Assembly: GCF_001401805.1 (NCBI RefSeq) | Contig: NZ_LKDW01000019.1 | Location: 16,868-80,867, forward strand | Direction: 5' to 3' | Source: Pseudoalteromonas sp. P1-25 | Lineage (GTDB): Bacteria; Pseudomonadota; Gammaproteobacteria; Enterobacterales; Alteromonadaceae | Length of the DNA stretch: 64,000 nucleotides | Shown: positions 35,735 to 45,452 of the stretch, piece after piece | Layout of the letters: every line of letters begins with the position of its first letter | Numbering within the stretch: the first letter of the stretch is position 1 | Translations under genes and position numbers: made by a program | The notes under the pieces: generated by a model | Databases searched by the model: none | Told to the model about the DNA's origin: nothing | Seen by the model: the letters and a program-made list of their open reading frames with translations, nothing else

Positions 35735-37318
35735 ATGATAGATGAAACCTTTGTGGATCTATCGCGATTACAGTTTGCTGTTACCGCACTCTTCCATTTT
35801 TTATTCGTGCCTTTAACCATAGGTATGACCTGGATTTTAGTTATTATGGAATCGGTTTATGTGATGACCGGTCGCGAAATTTATCGTGATATGACTAAGT
35901 TTTGGGGAAAGTTGTTTGGTATTAACTTTGCTATTGGGGTGGCAACGGGCCTGACCATGGAATTTGAGTTTGGTACTAACTGGTCTTATTACTCGCATTA
36001 CGTGGGTGACGTGTTTGGTGCGCCGCTCGCTATTGAAGGCTTAATGGCATTCTTTTTAGAATCAACCTTTGTGGGTATGTTCTTTTTAGGCTGGGATAGG
36101 CTAACTAAACGCCAACATTTGGGCGCTACATTTTTAATGGCGCTAGGTACCAATATGTCGGCGCTGTGGATTTTGATTGCTAACGGCTGGATGCAAAACC
36201 CAGTGGGGGCAGAGTTTAACTACCAGACTATGCGCATGGAAATGACTAACTTTGCTGAGCTTGTATTTAACCCTGTAGCACAAGTTAAGTTTATTCATAC
36301 GGTATCGGCAGGTTACGTAGCCGCTTCTATGTTTGTGCTGGGTATTAGTAGTTGGTACATATTAAAAGGTCGCGATTTAGCCTTTGCTAAACGCTCTTTC
36401 TCGGTGGCATCGGGCTTTGGTTTAGCATCAATATTGTGTGTTATTTTATTAGGTGACGAATCAGGCTACGAAGTAGGTGAAGTTCAAAAAGTAAAATTAG
36501 CCACCATAGAAGCAGAGTGGCACACCGAAGAAGCGCCTGCTGCGTTTACCGCATTTGGTTTTCCAGACTCTGATGAGCAAGTAACCCATGCAGCAGTTAA
36601 GATTCCCTATGCATTGGGCATTATTGCTACCCGCTCTTTAGATGAGCAAGTGATTGGTATTTCTGATTTAGAGAAAAAACACGAAGTACGTATTCGTAAC
36701 GGCATGGAAGCGTACGAATATCTCGAAAAACTTAGAAATGGCGATGACAGCGAAGAAAACATCGCTAAATTTGATGCTCTTAAAGATGACTTAGGCTATG
36801 GCTTGTTGCTCAAGCGCTATACGCCTAACGTGGTAGATGCCACAGAGGAGCACATTCAAATGGCAGTAAAAGACTCCTTCCCTAAAGTGGGGCCTATGTT
36901 TTGGTCATTTAGGATTATGGTGGCCTGTGGTGTAGCCATGTTAGCAGTATTTGTATTGGCATTTTATTACAACGCCCATCGTATTATTGAGCAAAAACGT
37001 TGGCTGCTGTGGGCTGCGGTATTGAGTATTCCGCTACCATGGATTGCAATAGAATTTGGTTGGATCGTTGCCGAATATGGCCGTCAGCCTTGGGCTATAT
37101 CAGAAATATTACCGACCTTTTTAGCCACGTCGTCACTGACGGTAAATGATATTTTAATTAGCTTAACTGGATTCATTATTTTTTACACTGGCCTTGCCAT
37201 TGTAGAAGGCTGGTTAATGCTGCGCTTTATTAAACAAGGCCCAAGCTCGTTGCATACCGGTAAGTATCACTTTGAGTTACCAAACAAAGCAGATAAAGAC
37301 GCAGGAGAGCAATTATGA
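35735..37318 (+). CDS. cydA: Cytochrome bd quinol oxidase subunit I
   Basis: 527 residues. The main heme-bearing subunit of a high-affinity terminal oxidase in the inner membrane. About nine membrane helices. The N-terminal LSRLQFAVTALFHFLFVPLT carries a heme-ligand His (His21). The long Q-loop for quinol binding lies about 245-385, as in the E. coli-type long-loop form. Ribosome site AAGGAG before ATG 35735. It overlaps cydB by 4 bp. Confidence 0.97.
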   Translation: MIDETFVDLSRLQFAVTALFHFLFVPLTIGMTWILVIMESVYVMTGREIYRDMTKFWGKLFGINFAIGVATGLTMEFEFGTNWSYYSHYVGDVFGAPLAIEGLMAFFLESTFVGMFFLGWDRLTKRQHLGATFLMALGTNMSALWILIANGWMQNPVGAEFNYQTMRMEMTNFAELVFNPVAQVKFIHTVSAGYVAASMFVLGISSWYILKGRDLAFAKRSFSVASGFGLASILCVILLGDESGYEVGEVQKVKLATIEAEWHTEEAPAAFTAFGFPDSDEQVTHAAVKIPYALGIIATRSLDEQVIGISDLEKKHEVRIRNGMEAYEYLEKLRNGDDSEENIAKFDALKDDLGYGLLLKRYTPNVVDATEEHIQMAVKDSFPKVGPMFWSFRIMVACGVAMLAVFVLAFYYNAHRIIEQKRWLLWAAVLSIPLPWIAIEFGWIVAEYGRQPWAISEILPTFLATSSLTVNDILISLTGFIIFYTGLAIVEGWLMLRFIKQGPSSLHTGKYHFELPNKADKDAGEQL

Positions 37319-38454
37319 TTTTTGATTATGAAACATTAAAAATGCTGTGGTGGTTGCTCATTGGCATACTGCTAATAGGCTTTGCTATCACCGATGGCAT
37401 GGATATGGGCGTAGCTATGCTGCTTCGCCTAGTGGGTAAAACAGACTCAGAGCGCCGCACGGTAATTAACACCATTGGCGCACACTGGGACGGTAACCAA
37501 GTATGGTTTATTACCGCAGGCGGCGCTTTATTTGCAGCGTGGCCTATGGTGTATGCCGCTGCATTTTCGGGCTTTTACTTTGCCATGATGCTGGTACTGT
37601 TTGCGCTATTTTTTAGACCTCTTGGCTTTGATTACCGCTCAAAAATAGACTCTAAGCGCTGGCGTAATAACTGGGATTGGGGCCTATTTGCAGGCAGCGC
37701 TATACCCGCTTTAGTATTTGGTGTGGCATTTGGTAACCTATTTTTAGGGGTACCGTTTAACATTGATAACTTATTACGTGTAAGTTACCAAGGCTCATTT
37801 TTTGGTTTACTCAACCCATTTGGCCTACTGGCCGGTTTAGTTAGTATAGCCATGTTAATTGCCCATGCGGGTATGTGGCTACAACTGCGCACAGCAGATG
37901 CGGTTGCACAGCGCTCGGCGCAATATGGTCGCTATGCCTTAGTGGTATTTATTGTATTGTTTGCAGCTGCGGGTTTTTGGGTGGCAAACATAGATGGCTA
38001 CCAAATTGTGTCTATGCCTGACCCGCAAAGCCACGCGGACCCGTTGGCAAAAGTAGTCAGCACAGCGCAAGGGGCATGGCTTAATAATTACAGCGAGCGC
38101 CCATGGACAATGACCTTTCCTATTTTAGGCTTTGTTATGGCACTCAGTGCACTACTTTTCTCAAAATTAAACAAGCCAGCGCTTGGGCTTATTTCAACCA
38201 GCATAATGTTAATTGGCGTTATTATGACGGCAGGTGTGTCGTTGTTTCCATTTATTATGCCATCTGTTAATAACCCTGATATTAGCTTAACTATTTGGGA
38301 TGCCGTGTCGAGCCACAGAACGCTTAATATTATGTTTGTTGCTGTTGTTATATTTATTCCGTTAATACTGGCCTACACCACCTGGTGTTACGTAAAAATG
38401 TGGCGCAGAGTAACGGTAGACGAAATTGAAAATAACACGCACGGTAGCTACTAA
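37315..38454 (+). CDS. cydB: Cytochrome bd quinol oxidase subunit II
   Basis: 379 residues, eight or nine membrane helices, beginning with the family motif LLIGILLIGFAITDGMDMG. It partners CydA. The start overlaps cydA by 4 bp (ATGA). A cydX gene follows 12 bp after its stop. Confidence 0.97.
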   Translation: MIFDYETLKMLWWLLIGILLIGFAITDGMDMGVAMLLRLVGKTDSERRTVINTIGAHWDGNQVWFITAGGALFAAWPMVYAAAFSGFYFAMMLVLFALFFRPLGFDYRSKIDSKRWRNNWDWGLFAGSAIPALVFGVAFGNLFLGVPFNIDNLLRVSYQGSFFGLLNPFGLLAGLVSIAMLIAHAGMWLQLRTADAVAQRSAQYGRYALVVFIVLFAAAGFWVANIDGYQIVSMPDPQSHADPLAKVVSTAQGAWLNNYSERPWTMTFPILGFVMALSALLFSKLNKPALGLISTSIMLIGVIMTAGVSLFPFIMPSVNNPDISLTIWDAVSSHRTLNIMFVAVVIFIPLILAYTTWCYVKMWRRVTVDEIENNTHGSY

Positions 38455-38466
38455 GGAGACTAAATT

Positions 38467-38631
38467 ATGTGGTATTTCGCTTGGATTTTAGGTGTACTTT
38501 TAGCCTGTACCTTAGGTGTTATAAATGTAATGTGGTACGAGTTTCATCAAAATAAAAACAGCATAGCTGATGATGAACAACCGATGCACGATTTACTAAA
38601 CGAAGCTAACAACACAAAAGATGACGACTAA
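38467..38631 (+). CDS. cydX: CydX, small subunit of cytochrome bd oxidase
   Basis: 54 residues: MWYFAWILGVLLACTLGVIN then VMWYEFH and a polar acidic tail. The MWYFxWILG start is diagnostic of CydX/CbdX. One membrane helix spans about 2-25. It stabilises the hemes of the CydAB complex. AAGGAG lies 9 bases before the ATG. Its last codons overlap cydD by 11 bp. Confidence 0.93.
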   Translation: MWYFAWILGVLLACTLGVINVMWYEFHQNKNSIADDEQPMHDLLNEANNTKDDD

Positions 38632-40393
38632 CCCCCGACCAAATCGCGCGCAGCAGCAATCTCTGCGCGCTTTTTTAAAAAAGCAAAGTAAGCCTGCGGG
38701 TGCATGGTTAAAGTTAAGTATTGCGCTGGGCACATTTAACGCTATTTTAATGATTGCAGGCGCGTATTTACTGGCTCACACTATTCATAACGTTATGTTT
38801 GCAGGTGCAAGCCTTAGCCAAGTAACTCACTTACTTTGGCCGCTTGCGGGGATTATTTTACTCAGGGCTCTATTTTTAGCTATTAGCGAAAGGCTCAGTG
38901 CTTATGCGGCACTTAAAATAAAATCGGCTATGCGCCAAACCTTATTAACCAAATTGACGCAACTTGGCCCAAGTTATATTGAACAACACGGCCAAGGCGC
39001 TACACTCAACACCTTACACGATGGCGTTGAAGCACTGCACGATTACTACGCTAAATATTTACCTGGCGTTGCTTACAGCGCGCTTATTCCGCTAGCAATA
39101 TTAGTGGTTATATTCCCTACCGATTATAAGGCTGGCTTAATCTTTTTATTAACCGCCCCGCTTATTCCATTTTTTATGATTTTAGTTGGTCATAAGGCTG
39201 AAGCACTTAATCAACAGCGATGGAAACAACTTGCCGTACTTGGTAATTACTTTTTTGACCGCGTACAGGGGTTAACACAACTTAAATTGTTTAACGCAAC
39301 GCAAAAAGAGCTTAAACAAATAGCCAACATTTCTGATGACTTTAGGCACGCCACACTCAGTGTTTTAAAAATTGCCTTTTTATCATCATTCGCACTGGAA
39401 TTTTTAGCCACTATTAGTGTGGCACTGGTGGCGGTAATTATTGGTTTTAGGCTGTTTTTTGGCACGCTTGATTTTGCAACTGGCTTTGTTGTTTTACTAC
39501 TCGCTCCAGAGTTTTATTTACCCCTGCGCCAATTAGGCAGCCACTACCATGCCCGTTTGCAAGGTATTAGTGCCGCAGCCGATATGATCGCTATTTTAAA
39601 TGCCCCACTTCCTGAACAATCACAGCAAAATGAAACAACGTTTGCGGCGCCTTTAAACTCAATAAGCATAAACAACTTAAACTTTACTTATCCCAATAGT
39701 CATGAAGGCATCAAAAATATAAACCTTACGTTACCCGGTAAAGGGTTAGTCGCTTTAGTGGGCGCAAGTGGCTCAGGTAAAAGTACTTTATTTGATTGTT
39801 TATTAGGGTTTCACCCACAGGTGATTGAGCAGATAAGTATTAATAATAAACCACTTGATGCGACAAGCATTAATACATTACAAAATTCAATCGCGTGGAT
39901 ACCCCAAACACCCACGCTATTCTATCAAAGCATTAGCGATAATATAAAAATAGCCAAACCAGATGCTACACAATTAGAAATTGAGCAAGCAGCACGCCAA
40001 GCTGGCGCTTTAGATTTTATAAACACATTACCAAATGGCTTTAATACATTGATAGGTGAGCAAGGTGAAGGGCTTTCTGGCGGGCAAAAACAACGTATAG
40101 CCCTTGCTCGGGCGTTTTTAAAACAAGCCCCTATTTTAGTGCTTGATGAACCCACAGCCCACCTTGATAGCCAGACCGAACAGCTTATTCAGCAGGCTAT
40201 AACACATTACGCTAAAAACCATTTAGTGTTGGTTATTGCTCATCGGCTAAATACGGTGAAAAACGCGAATAACATCCTTGTTATGCAAAATGGCGAAATA
40301 GCACAGCAAGGCACCTACTGCCAACTTGAGCAGCAACAAGGCGCATTTAAATCACTCCTTAATTTGCAAGCGCAAGGAGCAAACAATGACTAA
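38621..40393 (+). CDS. cydD: CydD, ABC exporter half for thiols
   Basis: 590 residues. With CydC it forms the heterodimeric exporter of glutathione and cysteine needed to assemble cytochrome bd. Six membrane helices fill about 30-310. The ATPase domain has Walker A GASGSGKST near 383, signature LSGGQKQRIALARAF near 490 and Walker [13 protein letters not shown]. Both its ends overlap neighbours (11 bp with cydX, 8 bp with cydC). Confidence 0.95.
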   Translation: MTTNPRPNRAQQQSLRAFLKKQSKPAGAWLKLSIALGTFNAILMIAGAYLLAHTIHNVMFAGASLSQVTHLLWPLAGIILLRALFLAISERLSAYAALKIKSAMRQTLLTKLTQLGPSYIEQHGQGATLNTLHDGVEALHDYYAKYLPGVAYSALIPLAILVVIFPTDYKAGLIFLLTAPLIPFFMILVGHKAEALNQQRWKQLAVLGNYFFDRVQGLTQLKLFNATQKELKQIANISDDFRHATLSVLKIAFLSSFALEFLATISVALVAVIIGFRLFFGTLDFATGFVVLLLAPEFYLPLRQLGSHYHARLQGISAAADMIAILNAPLPEQSQQNETTFAAPLNSISINNLNFTYPNSHEGIKNINLTLPGKGLVALVGASGSGKSTLFDCLLGFHPQVIEQISINNKPLDATSINTLQNSIAWIPQTPTLFYQSISDNIKIAKPDATQLEIEQAARQAGALDFINTLPNGFNTLIGEQGEGLSGGQKQRIALARAFLKQAPILVLDEPTAHLDSQTEQLIQQAITHYAKNHLVLVIAHRLNTVKNANNILVMQNGEIAQQGTYCQLEQQQGAFKSLLNLQAQGANND

Positions 40394-42128
40394 TTTTATT
40401 AGGCTATTAACGCTTTGCCGCCCGCATTATAAAGCCATGCTTCTGGGTACTTTTTTAGCAACGCTAACGGTACTTGCAAACGTGGGCTTATTAGCCATAT
40501 CGGGGTGGTTTTTAGCCTCTATGGCGGCAGCGGGTATTGCTGGCGTACACATGAACTACTTTACCCCTGCAGGAACCATTCGGTTTTTAGCGATTGTACG
40601 AACTGCATCACGCTATGGTGAGCGCTTAGTAACGCATAACGCGACATTTTTACTACTTAGTGAAATACGCGTTAATATGTTTGCCACGCTAAGCAAGCTA
40701 AATAATGTAGATTTAGCAATGAGTCGCAGCGCCGATTTAGTCAACCGCTTACAAAATGACGTAGATGCGCTCGATAAATTTTACTTAAACATACTACTGC
40801 CAATGCTGGTGGCGCTATTGAGTGTGCCAATTATCATGGTATTTATGGCGGCTTATAATGCCAACGTTGCGCTAATTTGTTTTATCGGCATTTTATTAAT
40901 CGGTGTTGTTTTACCAGCTCTATTAAGTGCTAAATTAAATAAAAATAGTCATAAAGAAACACAGCTCAGTGCACAACTCAGATCAGAGCTTTCTGACACC
41001 CTAACAGGCCTTAGAGAACTGAGTATTTATCAAGCTCGTGCAGGGCAAATTTCAAAATGCAATGAACTCAACGAGCAGTATAACCAACAACTTTTTAGTC
41101 GTCATAAAGCACTAGCAAATAGCGACGGTTTAAGTTTGCTGGTGGTACAACTCGCTATGCTTGGCGCAATAGTCACTATTGTACCTTTGGTTTATAGCGG
41201 CGCTATGTTAAATGTTGAGCTGGCTATGCTAAGCCTATTTGTATTAGCAAGCTTTGAAAGTGTTTTACTGCTCCCTAACGCATTTATAGAGCTGCCCAAT
41301 GTACTCAAAGCTGCTGAGCGCCTATTTACACTTGAAGATAAAGTTACAGCCCAAGAAGCTAATAGCGCTAAGTTAATTGAGATACAGTTTGATAAAAACA
41401 ACACAACTTTAGCGCTTAATAACATTGCCTATAAATACCAAGAGCACACCGCTTTAACTAATATCAGCTTTACCCTTAAAGCACAGCAAAAAGTAGCGAT
41501 TGTAGGCAGAAGCGGCAGTGGTAAAAGCACATTGGTTAATTTACTCACCGGTTTATGGCCAGTGCAGCAAGGCAGCATTAGGCTAAGTGATGAAAATAAC
41601 GCAGAAGATCTTCACGCACTAAGCAGCAACACCCGCGCAAACGTTATTAATATACTCGCGCAGCAGCACCATATTTTTGATGGCACACTTAGTGAAAATT
41701 TACGCTATGCAAAGCCAAGCGCCACAAAAGAAGAAATGCTTGAAGCCATTAGCCTTGCCCAGCTGGCGCCTTGGTTTAATGCGCTACAAGATGGTTTAAA
41801 AACACGTTTAGGCACAGGCGGAAGAAGCGTTTCTCAAGGCCAATCTAGGCGTATAGCCATTGCGCAAGCTTTATTACAAAACCCAGCCATTTTAGTCCTT
41901 GATGAGCCTACTGAAGGACTTGATAATCAATCTAAGCAAACGGTAATGAACGCTATTATGCAGGTAATGAGTAACGCAAGTGTACTCACCATTACCCACG
42001 ACCCAGCTCTTTTAGCGCAAATGGATAATATTATTTGGCTAGAAAATGGCAGCTTAATAGCACAAGGTACTCATAAAGCGCTTAGCGAAAAGTATACCGA
42101 TTACGTTGCCTTAACTACTCGGTTTTAA
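40386..42128 (+). CDS. cydC: CydC, ABC exporter half for thiols
   Basis: 580 residues from ATG 40386, chosen because AAGGAG lies 7 bases before it and [14 protein letters not shown] fits the family; the frame is open 60 bp further upstream inside cydD. Six membrane helices, Walker [10 protein letters not shown], a signature degenerate at its start ([15 protein letters not shown] in place of LSGGQ) and Walker [13 protein letters not shown]. Last gene of cydABX-DC. Its end overlaps the convergent rlpA gene by 18 bp. Confidence 0.95.
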   Translation: MTNFIRLLTLCRPHYKAMLLGTFLATLTVLANVGLLAISGWFLASMAAAGIAGVHMNYFTPAGTIRFLAIVRTASRYGERLVTHNATFLLLSEIRVNMFATLSKLNNVDLAMSRSADLVNRLQNDVDALDKFYLNILLPMLVALLSVPIIMVFMAAYNANVALICFIGILLIGVVLPALLSAKLNKNSHKETQLSAQLRSELSDTLTGLRELSIYQARAGQISKCNELNEQYNQQLFSRHKALANSDGLSLLVVQLAMLGAIVTIVPLVYSGAMLNVELAMLSLFVLASFESVLLLPNAFIELPNVLKAAERLFTLEDKVTAQEANSAKLIEIQFDKNNTTLALNNIAYKYQEHTALTNISFTLKAQQKVAIVGRSGSGKSTLVNLLTGLWPVQQGSIRLSDENNAEDLHALSSNTRANVINILAQQHHIFDGTLSENLRYAKPSATKEEMLEAISLAQLAPWFNALQDGLKTRLGTGGRSVSQGQSRRIAIAQALLQNPAILVLDEPTEGLDNQSKQTVMNAIMQVMSNASVLTITHDPALLAQMDNIIWLENGSLIAQGTHKALSEKYTDYVALTTRF

Positions 42129-42503
42129 AACGCTGATTGATACATCGATAACGCCGACTTTAGGGTCGGCAATTTTTTTAAACATACCTAGCGATAAATC
42201 AATAACCCGCCCTCTAACGTACGGACCTCTGTCGTTTATTCTTACGATTACCGATTTATTATTTGCCAAGTTTGTAACCTTCACTTTTGTACCAAAGGGT
42301 AAATCTAAATGCGCAGCTGTGGATGCGTTTTGGCTAAATGTTTCACCGTTTGCCGTTGTACGGCCATGGTATTTATTAGCGTAATAAGAGGCTTTACCTA
42401 ACTGAGTACGCTCGCCATTGGCAGAGGTAACTATAGGTTGGCTGCTACACGCAGCTAAAATTGACAAAAAACTGAGGGTAAAAATTAACTTAGTAAAAGA
42501 CAT
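42111..42503 (-). CDS. rlpA: RlpA-like lipoprotein
   Basis: 130 residues. A lipobox (LAAC, Cys19) marks an outer-membrane lipoprotein. The double-psi beta-barrel domain is complete: [33 protein letters not shown] and [11 protein letters not shown] with the catalytic-site Asp. By family it is a septal lytic transglycosylase acting on denuded peptidoglycan. It lacks the C-terminal SPOR domain of longer RlpA proteins, so septal targeting is uncertain. It is monocistronic and convergent with cydC. Confidence 0.88.
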   Translation of the reverse strand: MSFTKLIFTLSFLSILAACSSQPIVTSANGERTQLGKASYYANKYHGRTTANGETFSQNASTAAHLDLPFGTKVKVTNLANNKSVIVRINDRGPYVRGRVIDLSLGMFKKIADPKVGVIDVSISVLKPSS

Positions 42504-42588
42504 AACTGCGCTTTAATTATAAAAATTCGCGCAAAGGTTAACCTTACGTGGCTGAGTGTGTACTGAATTAAAGCGTGTTTCAGGCAAT

Positions 42589-42624
42589 AAAAAACCACCG
42601 TCGATTACTCTAAGGTGGTTTTTT
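42589..42624 (-). terminator. Terminator after lpxA
   Basis: AAAAAACCACC and GGTGGTTTTTT form an 11-bp perfect stem 16 bp past the lpxA stop. It closes the minus-strand uppS-to-lpxA run before rlpA. Confidence 0.9.
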
Positions 42625-42639
42625 AAAAGCATAAAACGC

Positions 42640-43410
42640 TTATCTTACGATTCCGCGCTCAGAACTTTTCACAAAATCAATCATAGTTTGTACAGCAGGG
42701 TACTTAGCGGCATCTTCGCTGAGCGAGGCAATTGCTTCATCCACACTTAAGCTCTTACGATAAAACGCTTTATAAGCGCGGCGTACAGCCATAATTTCAT
42801 CGCTTTCGAAGCCACGACGCTTCATACCTTCTTTATTGGTCGCTGCAGGGCCTGCAGGCATACCAATGGTGGTTACAAATGGTGGTACATCTTTATTAAC
42901 ACCTGAGTACATGCCAATAAATGCATGATCACCAATTTTACAAAACTGATGCACACCTGAGTTACCACCTAAAATAACCCAATCGCCTACATGCACATGG
43001 CCTGCAACACTTGCATTGTTAGCAAATATAACGTTGTTACCAATTACAGCATCGTGTGCAACGTGGGTATACGCCATAAATAAGTTGTTGCTACCAATTT
43101 TAGTAACACCTTGATCCTGAATAGTACCACGGTGAATCGTTGCGCACTCACGAATAACGTTATTGTCGCCTATGATAAGCGTGGTTGGTTCGTTGTTATA
43201 TTTTTTGTCTTGGCAGGCTTCGCCCACTGACGCAAATTGAAAAATATGATTGCCAGAGCCAATTGTAGAGGGCCCTTTAATAACAACGTGAGACTCAATA
43301 ATACAGTCATCACCGATCACAACATCATTGCCAATATAGCTATATGGACCAACTGAGACATTGTTGCCTAGTTTAGCGCCAGGTTCGATTATTGCTGTAG
43401 AATGGATCAC
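42640..43410 (-). CDS. lpxA: UDP-N-acetylglucosamine acyltransferase
   Basis: 256 residues from GTG 43410 (reads IHSTAIIEPGAKLG after the first Met); an ATG 24 bp upstream lies inside fabZ and adds residues not found in the family. GTG has AGAAGAGAG before it. First step of lipid A synthesis. A left-handed beta-helix of hexapeptide repeats fills residues 5-190, with the catalytic His in AYTHVAHDAVIGN. It lies directly behind fabZ. Confidence 0.95.
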   Translation of the reverse strand: MIHSTAIIEPGAKLGNNVSVGPYSYIGNDVVIGDDCIIESHVVIKGPSTIGSGNHIFQFASVGEACQDKKYNNEPTTLIIGDNNVIRECATIHRGTIQDQGVTKIGSNNLFMAYTHVAHDAVIGNNVIFANNASVAGHVHVGDWVILGGNSGVHQFCKIGDHAFIGMYSGVNKDVPPFVTTIGMPAGPAATNKEGMKRRGFESDEIMAVRRAYKAFYRKSLSVDEAIASLSEDAAKYPAVQTMIDFVKSSERGIVR

Positions 43411-43412
43411 TA

Positions 43413-43889
43413 TTAAAACTCTCTTCTCGCACACATAATTTCGGCACTACATACTACTTTGCCGTCGACTCTTGCTTCAGCGGCAAATTTCCATATATTG
43501 CGACGCTCTTTTAAAAACTCTACATGTAAATGCATAGTATCGCCTGGTACTACAGGCTGCTTAAAACGCGCATTATCTACTGCAGCAAATAAGTAAAGCT
43601 CATTATCGCCACGGTTTTCAACGGTTTTAAAACCAAGTAAACCAGTTGCTTGCGCCATTGCCTCTAATATTAGCACACCTGGGAAAATTGGCTGGTTTGG
43701 AAAGTGACCAGTAAAAATCGGCTCATTAACTGTTACGTTTTTAATCGCATGTAGTTTTTCACCTGGTGTAAAATCAATAACACGATCAACTAAAAGCATC
43801 GGGTAACGATGGGGTAATAAACTTAAAATTTCTTGAATATCAAGGCTATTTAATTCGTTTGCCAAAATAGCATCCTTATTTGTGTTCAA
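43413..43889 (-). CDS. fabZ: 3-hydroxyacyl-ACP dehydratase
   Basis: 158 residues, hot-dog fold. It dehydrates 3-hydroxyacyl-ACP in fatty acid synthesis. The catalytic motif is [21 protein letters not shown] (His and Glu). It lies between lpxD (3 bp gap) and lpxA, the conserved order that links fatty acid and lipid A supply. Confidence 0.97.
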   Translation of the reverse strand: MNTNKDAILANELNSLDIQEILSLLPHRYPMLLVDRVIDFTPGEKLHAIKNVTVNEPIFTGHFPNQPIFPGVLILEAMAQATGLLGFKTVENRGDNELYLFAAVDNARFKQPVVPGDTMHLHVEFLKERRNIWKFAAEARVDGKVVCSAEIMCARREF

Positions 43890-43892
43890 CGT

Positions 43893-44915
43893 TTATGACT
43901 TAGCCAATGCTTCAAGCGCTTTAAGACGAGCTTTCATGTCTGAAAGATTACGCAAGTGAGCAATTGATTTACGCCATTCTTTATTAGTTGTATGGGGCAT
44001 ACCAGATGAGTAAATACCCGGCTCGGTGATCGATTTAGTCACCATACTCATGCCGGTAATTATAACACCATCACATACTGACATGTGACCATTAATTGCT
44101 GTCATCCCGCCAATTTGGCAGTTTTTGCCTATGGTGACACTGCCAGCCAGTACAGTACAACCTGCAATGGCAGTACCCGAGTTAACTTCAACGTTGTGTG
44201 CTATTTGACATTGGTTATCAATGATTACATTGCTATGTATAATCGTGTTATCAAGTGCGCCACGGTCAATTGTTGTGCTTGCGCCCACTTCAACCTTGTC
44301 ACCAATAATCACAGAGCCTAGCTGCGGTATTTTAACCCACTGCCCGCGCTCGTTTGCATAGCCAAATCCGTCACTGCCAACCACCGTATTTGCTTGGAAC
44401 AAACAATCAGCGCCAATTTCAACATCGTGATAAATAGTTACACTCGGCCAAAGCTTTGTGCCAGAACCTATTTTAACACGTTCGCCAATAAAACTGTTCG
44501 GACCAATTTGTGCATTATCACCAATAACAGCGCCGGCTTCTATCACTGCATTTGCACCAATGGCTGCGCTAGCACTTACCGTTGCACTTGGGTGAATAGT
44601 GGCACTGGCATGAATACCCTGCTGCGCCGATTGCGGGGTTGTATCCATAAATTGTGCAAGCTTTGCGTAACTTACATACGGATTGCCAACAATGATTTTT
44701 GCGCCATTAAAATACGGCGCATCGGCTTCACTAAGAATAACTGCGCTGGCTTGCGTGGTTTCAAGCTGAGTGCGATATTTTGAGTTCGCTAAAAATGCAA
44801 TATGCCCAGAACGGGCATTTGCAAGTGTAGCTATTTTTGTAATTTCTAAAGCGCCATCACCTTGAAGCTCGGCGCCTAGAAGTTCCGCAATATGCGAAAG
44901 CGTATAATTTTGCAT
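43893..44915 (-). CDS. lpxD: UDP-3-O-acylglucosamine N-acyltransferase
   Basis: 340 residues from ATG 44915 (MQNYTLSHIAELLG), close to E. coli LpxD (341). An upstream ATG at 44948 overlaps skp and is less likely. Third step of lipid A synthesis. N-terminal uridine-binding domain (about 1-100), then hexapeptide repeats from about 100, and the catalytic His in CQIAHNVEVNSGT. A C-terminal helical tail ends the protein. Confidence 0.95.
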   Translation of the reverse strand: MQNYTLSHIAELLGAELQGDGALEITKIATLANARSGHIAFLANSKYRTQLETTQASAVILSEADAPYFNGAKIIVGNPYVSYAKLAQFMDTTPQSAQQGIHASATIHPSATVSASAAIGANAVIEAGAVIGDNAQIGPNSFIGERVKIGSGTKLWPSVTIYHDVEIGADCLFQANTVVGSDGFGYANERGQWVKIPQLGSVIIGDKVEVGASTTIDRGALDNTIIHSNVIIDNQCQIAHNVEVNSGTAIAGCTVLAGSVTIGKNCQIGGMTAINGHMSVCDGVIITGMSMVTKSITEPGIYSSGMPHTTNKEWRKSIAHLRNLSDMKARLKALEALAKS

Positions 44916-44922
44916 AGAGTGA

Positions 44923-45441
44923 TTATTTCTTACTAACTGCTGATACAACTTTGCTTGAAAGATCAGTTACTTCTTTAGGGTTAAAGTAAATAGTTGTGTC
45001 TTTAACTTTAACTTCATCGAAGTCGCCGTCTTTAGCAATTTCTTCAATTGTTTTAATGATTAAACCTTGAACTTTAGCAAGCTCTTGGTTTTGACGTGCT
45101 TTAATTTCTTGCTCTAAAGGACGGCCTTTTTCAGCAAGGTTTTTTTGCATGCCTTGGATTTTATCGCGTAATGCATCTTTTTGAGCTTGGCTCATAGTAG
45201 TGCTTTCACGCTTAAATTTTTCTGCTTCAAAGCGGATATCGCCTTGTAGTTTTTCCAGCTCTTGACGACGCTCAGCAAACTCAGTTTGTAAAGACTGCTC
45301 AATTTTAGCCATTTGAGGAATTTGCTTGTAGATCTCTTGCATATCAACAATGCCTACTTTGTGAGCGAAAGCACTTGCAGAGGTGCCCATCATCAATGTT
45401 GCTAACACGGCTACTGCTGTTGATTTAAATAATTTTTTCAC
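44923..45441 (-). CDS. skp: Periplasmic chaperone Skp (OmpH family)
   Basis: 172 residues. A signal peptide ends near SASAFA. The mature part is a coiled-coil-rich Skp domain (KVGIVDMQEIYKQIP, then charged helices to about 130). It carries unfolded outer-membrane proteins to BamA, whose gene precedes it by 11 bp. Confidence 0.93.
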   Translation of the reverse strand: MKKLFKSTAVAVLATLMMGTSASAFAHKVGIVDMQEIYKQIPQMAKIEQSLQTEFAERRQELEKLQGDIRFEAEKFKRESTTMSQAQKDALRDKIQGMQKNLAEKGRPLEQEIKARQNQELAKVQGLIIKTIEEIAKDGDFDEVKVKDTTIYFNPKEVTDLSSKVVSAVSKK

Positions 45442-45452
45442 AAAAAACTCCT

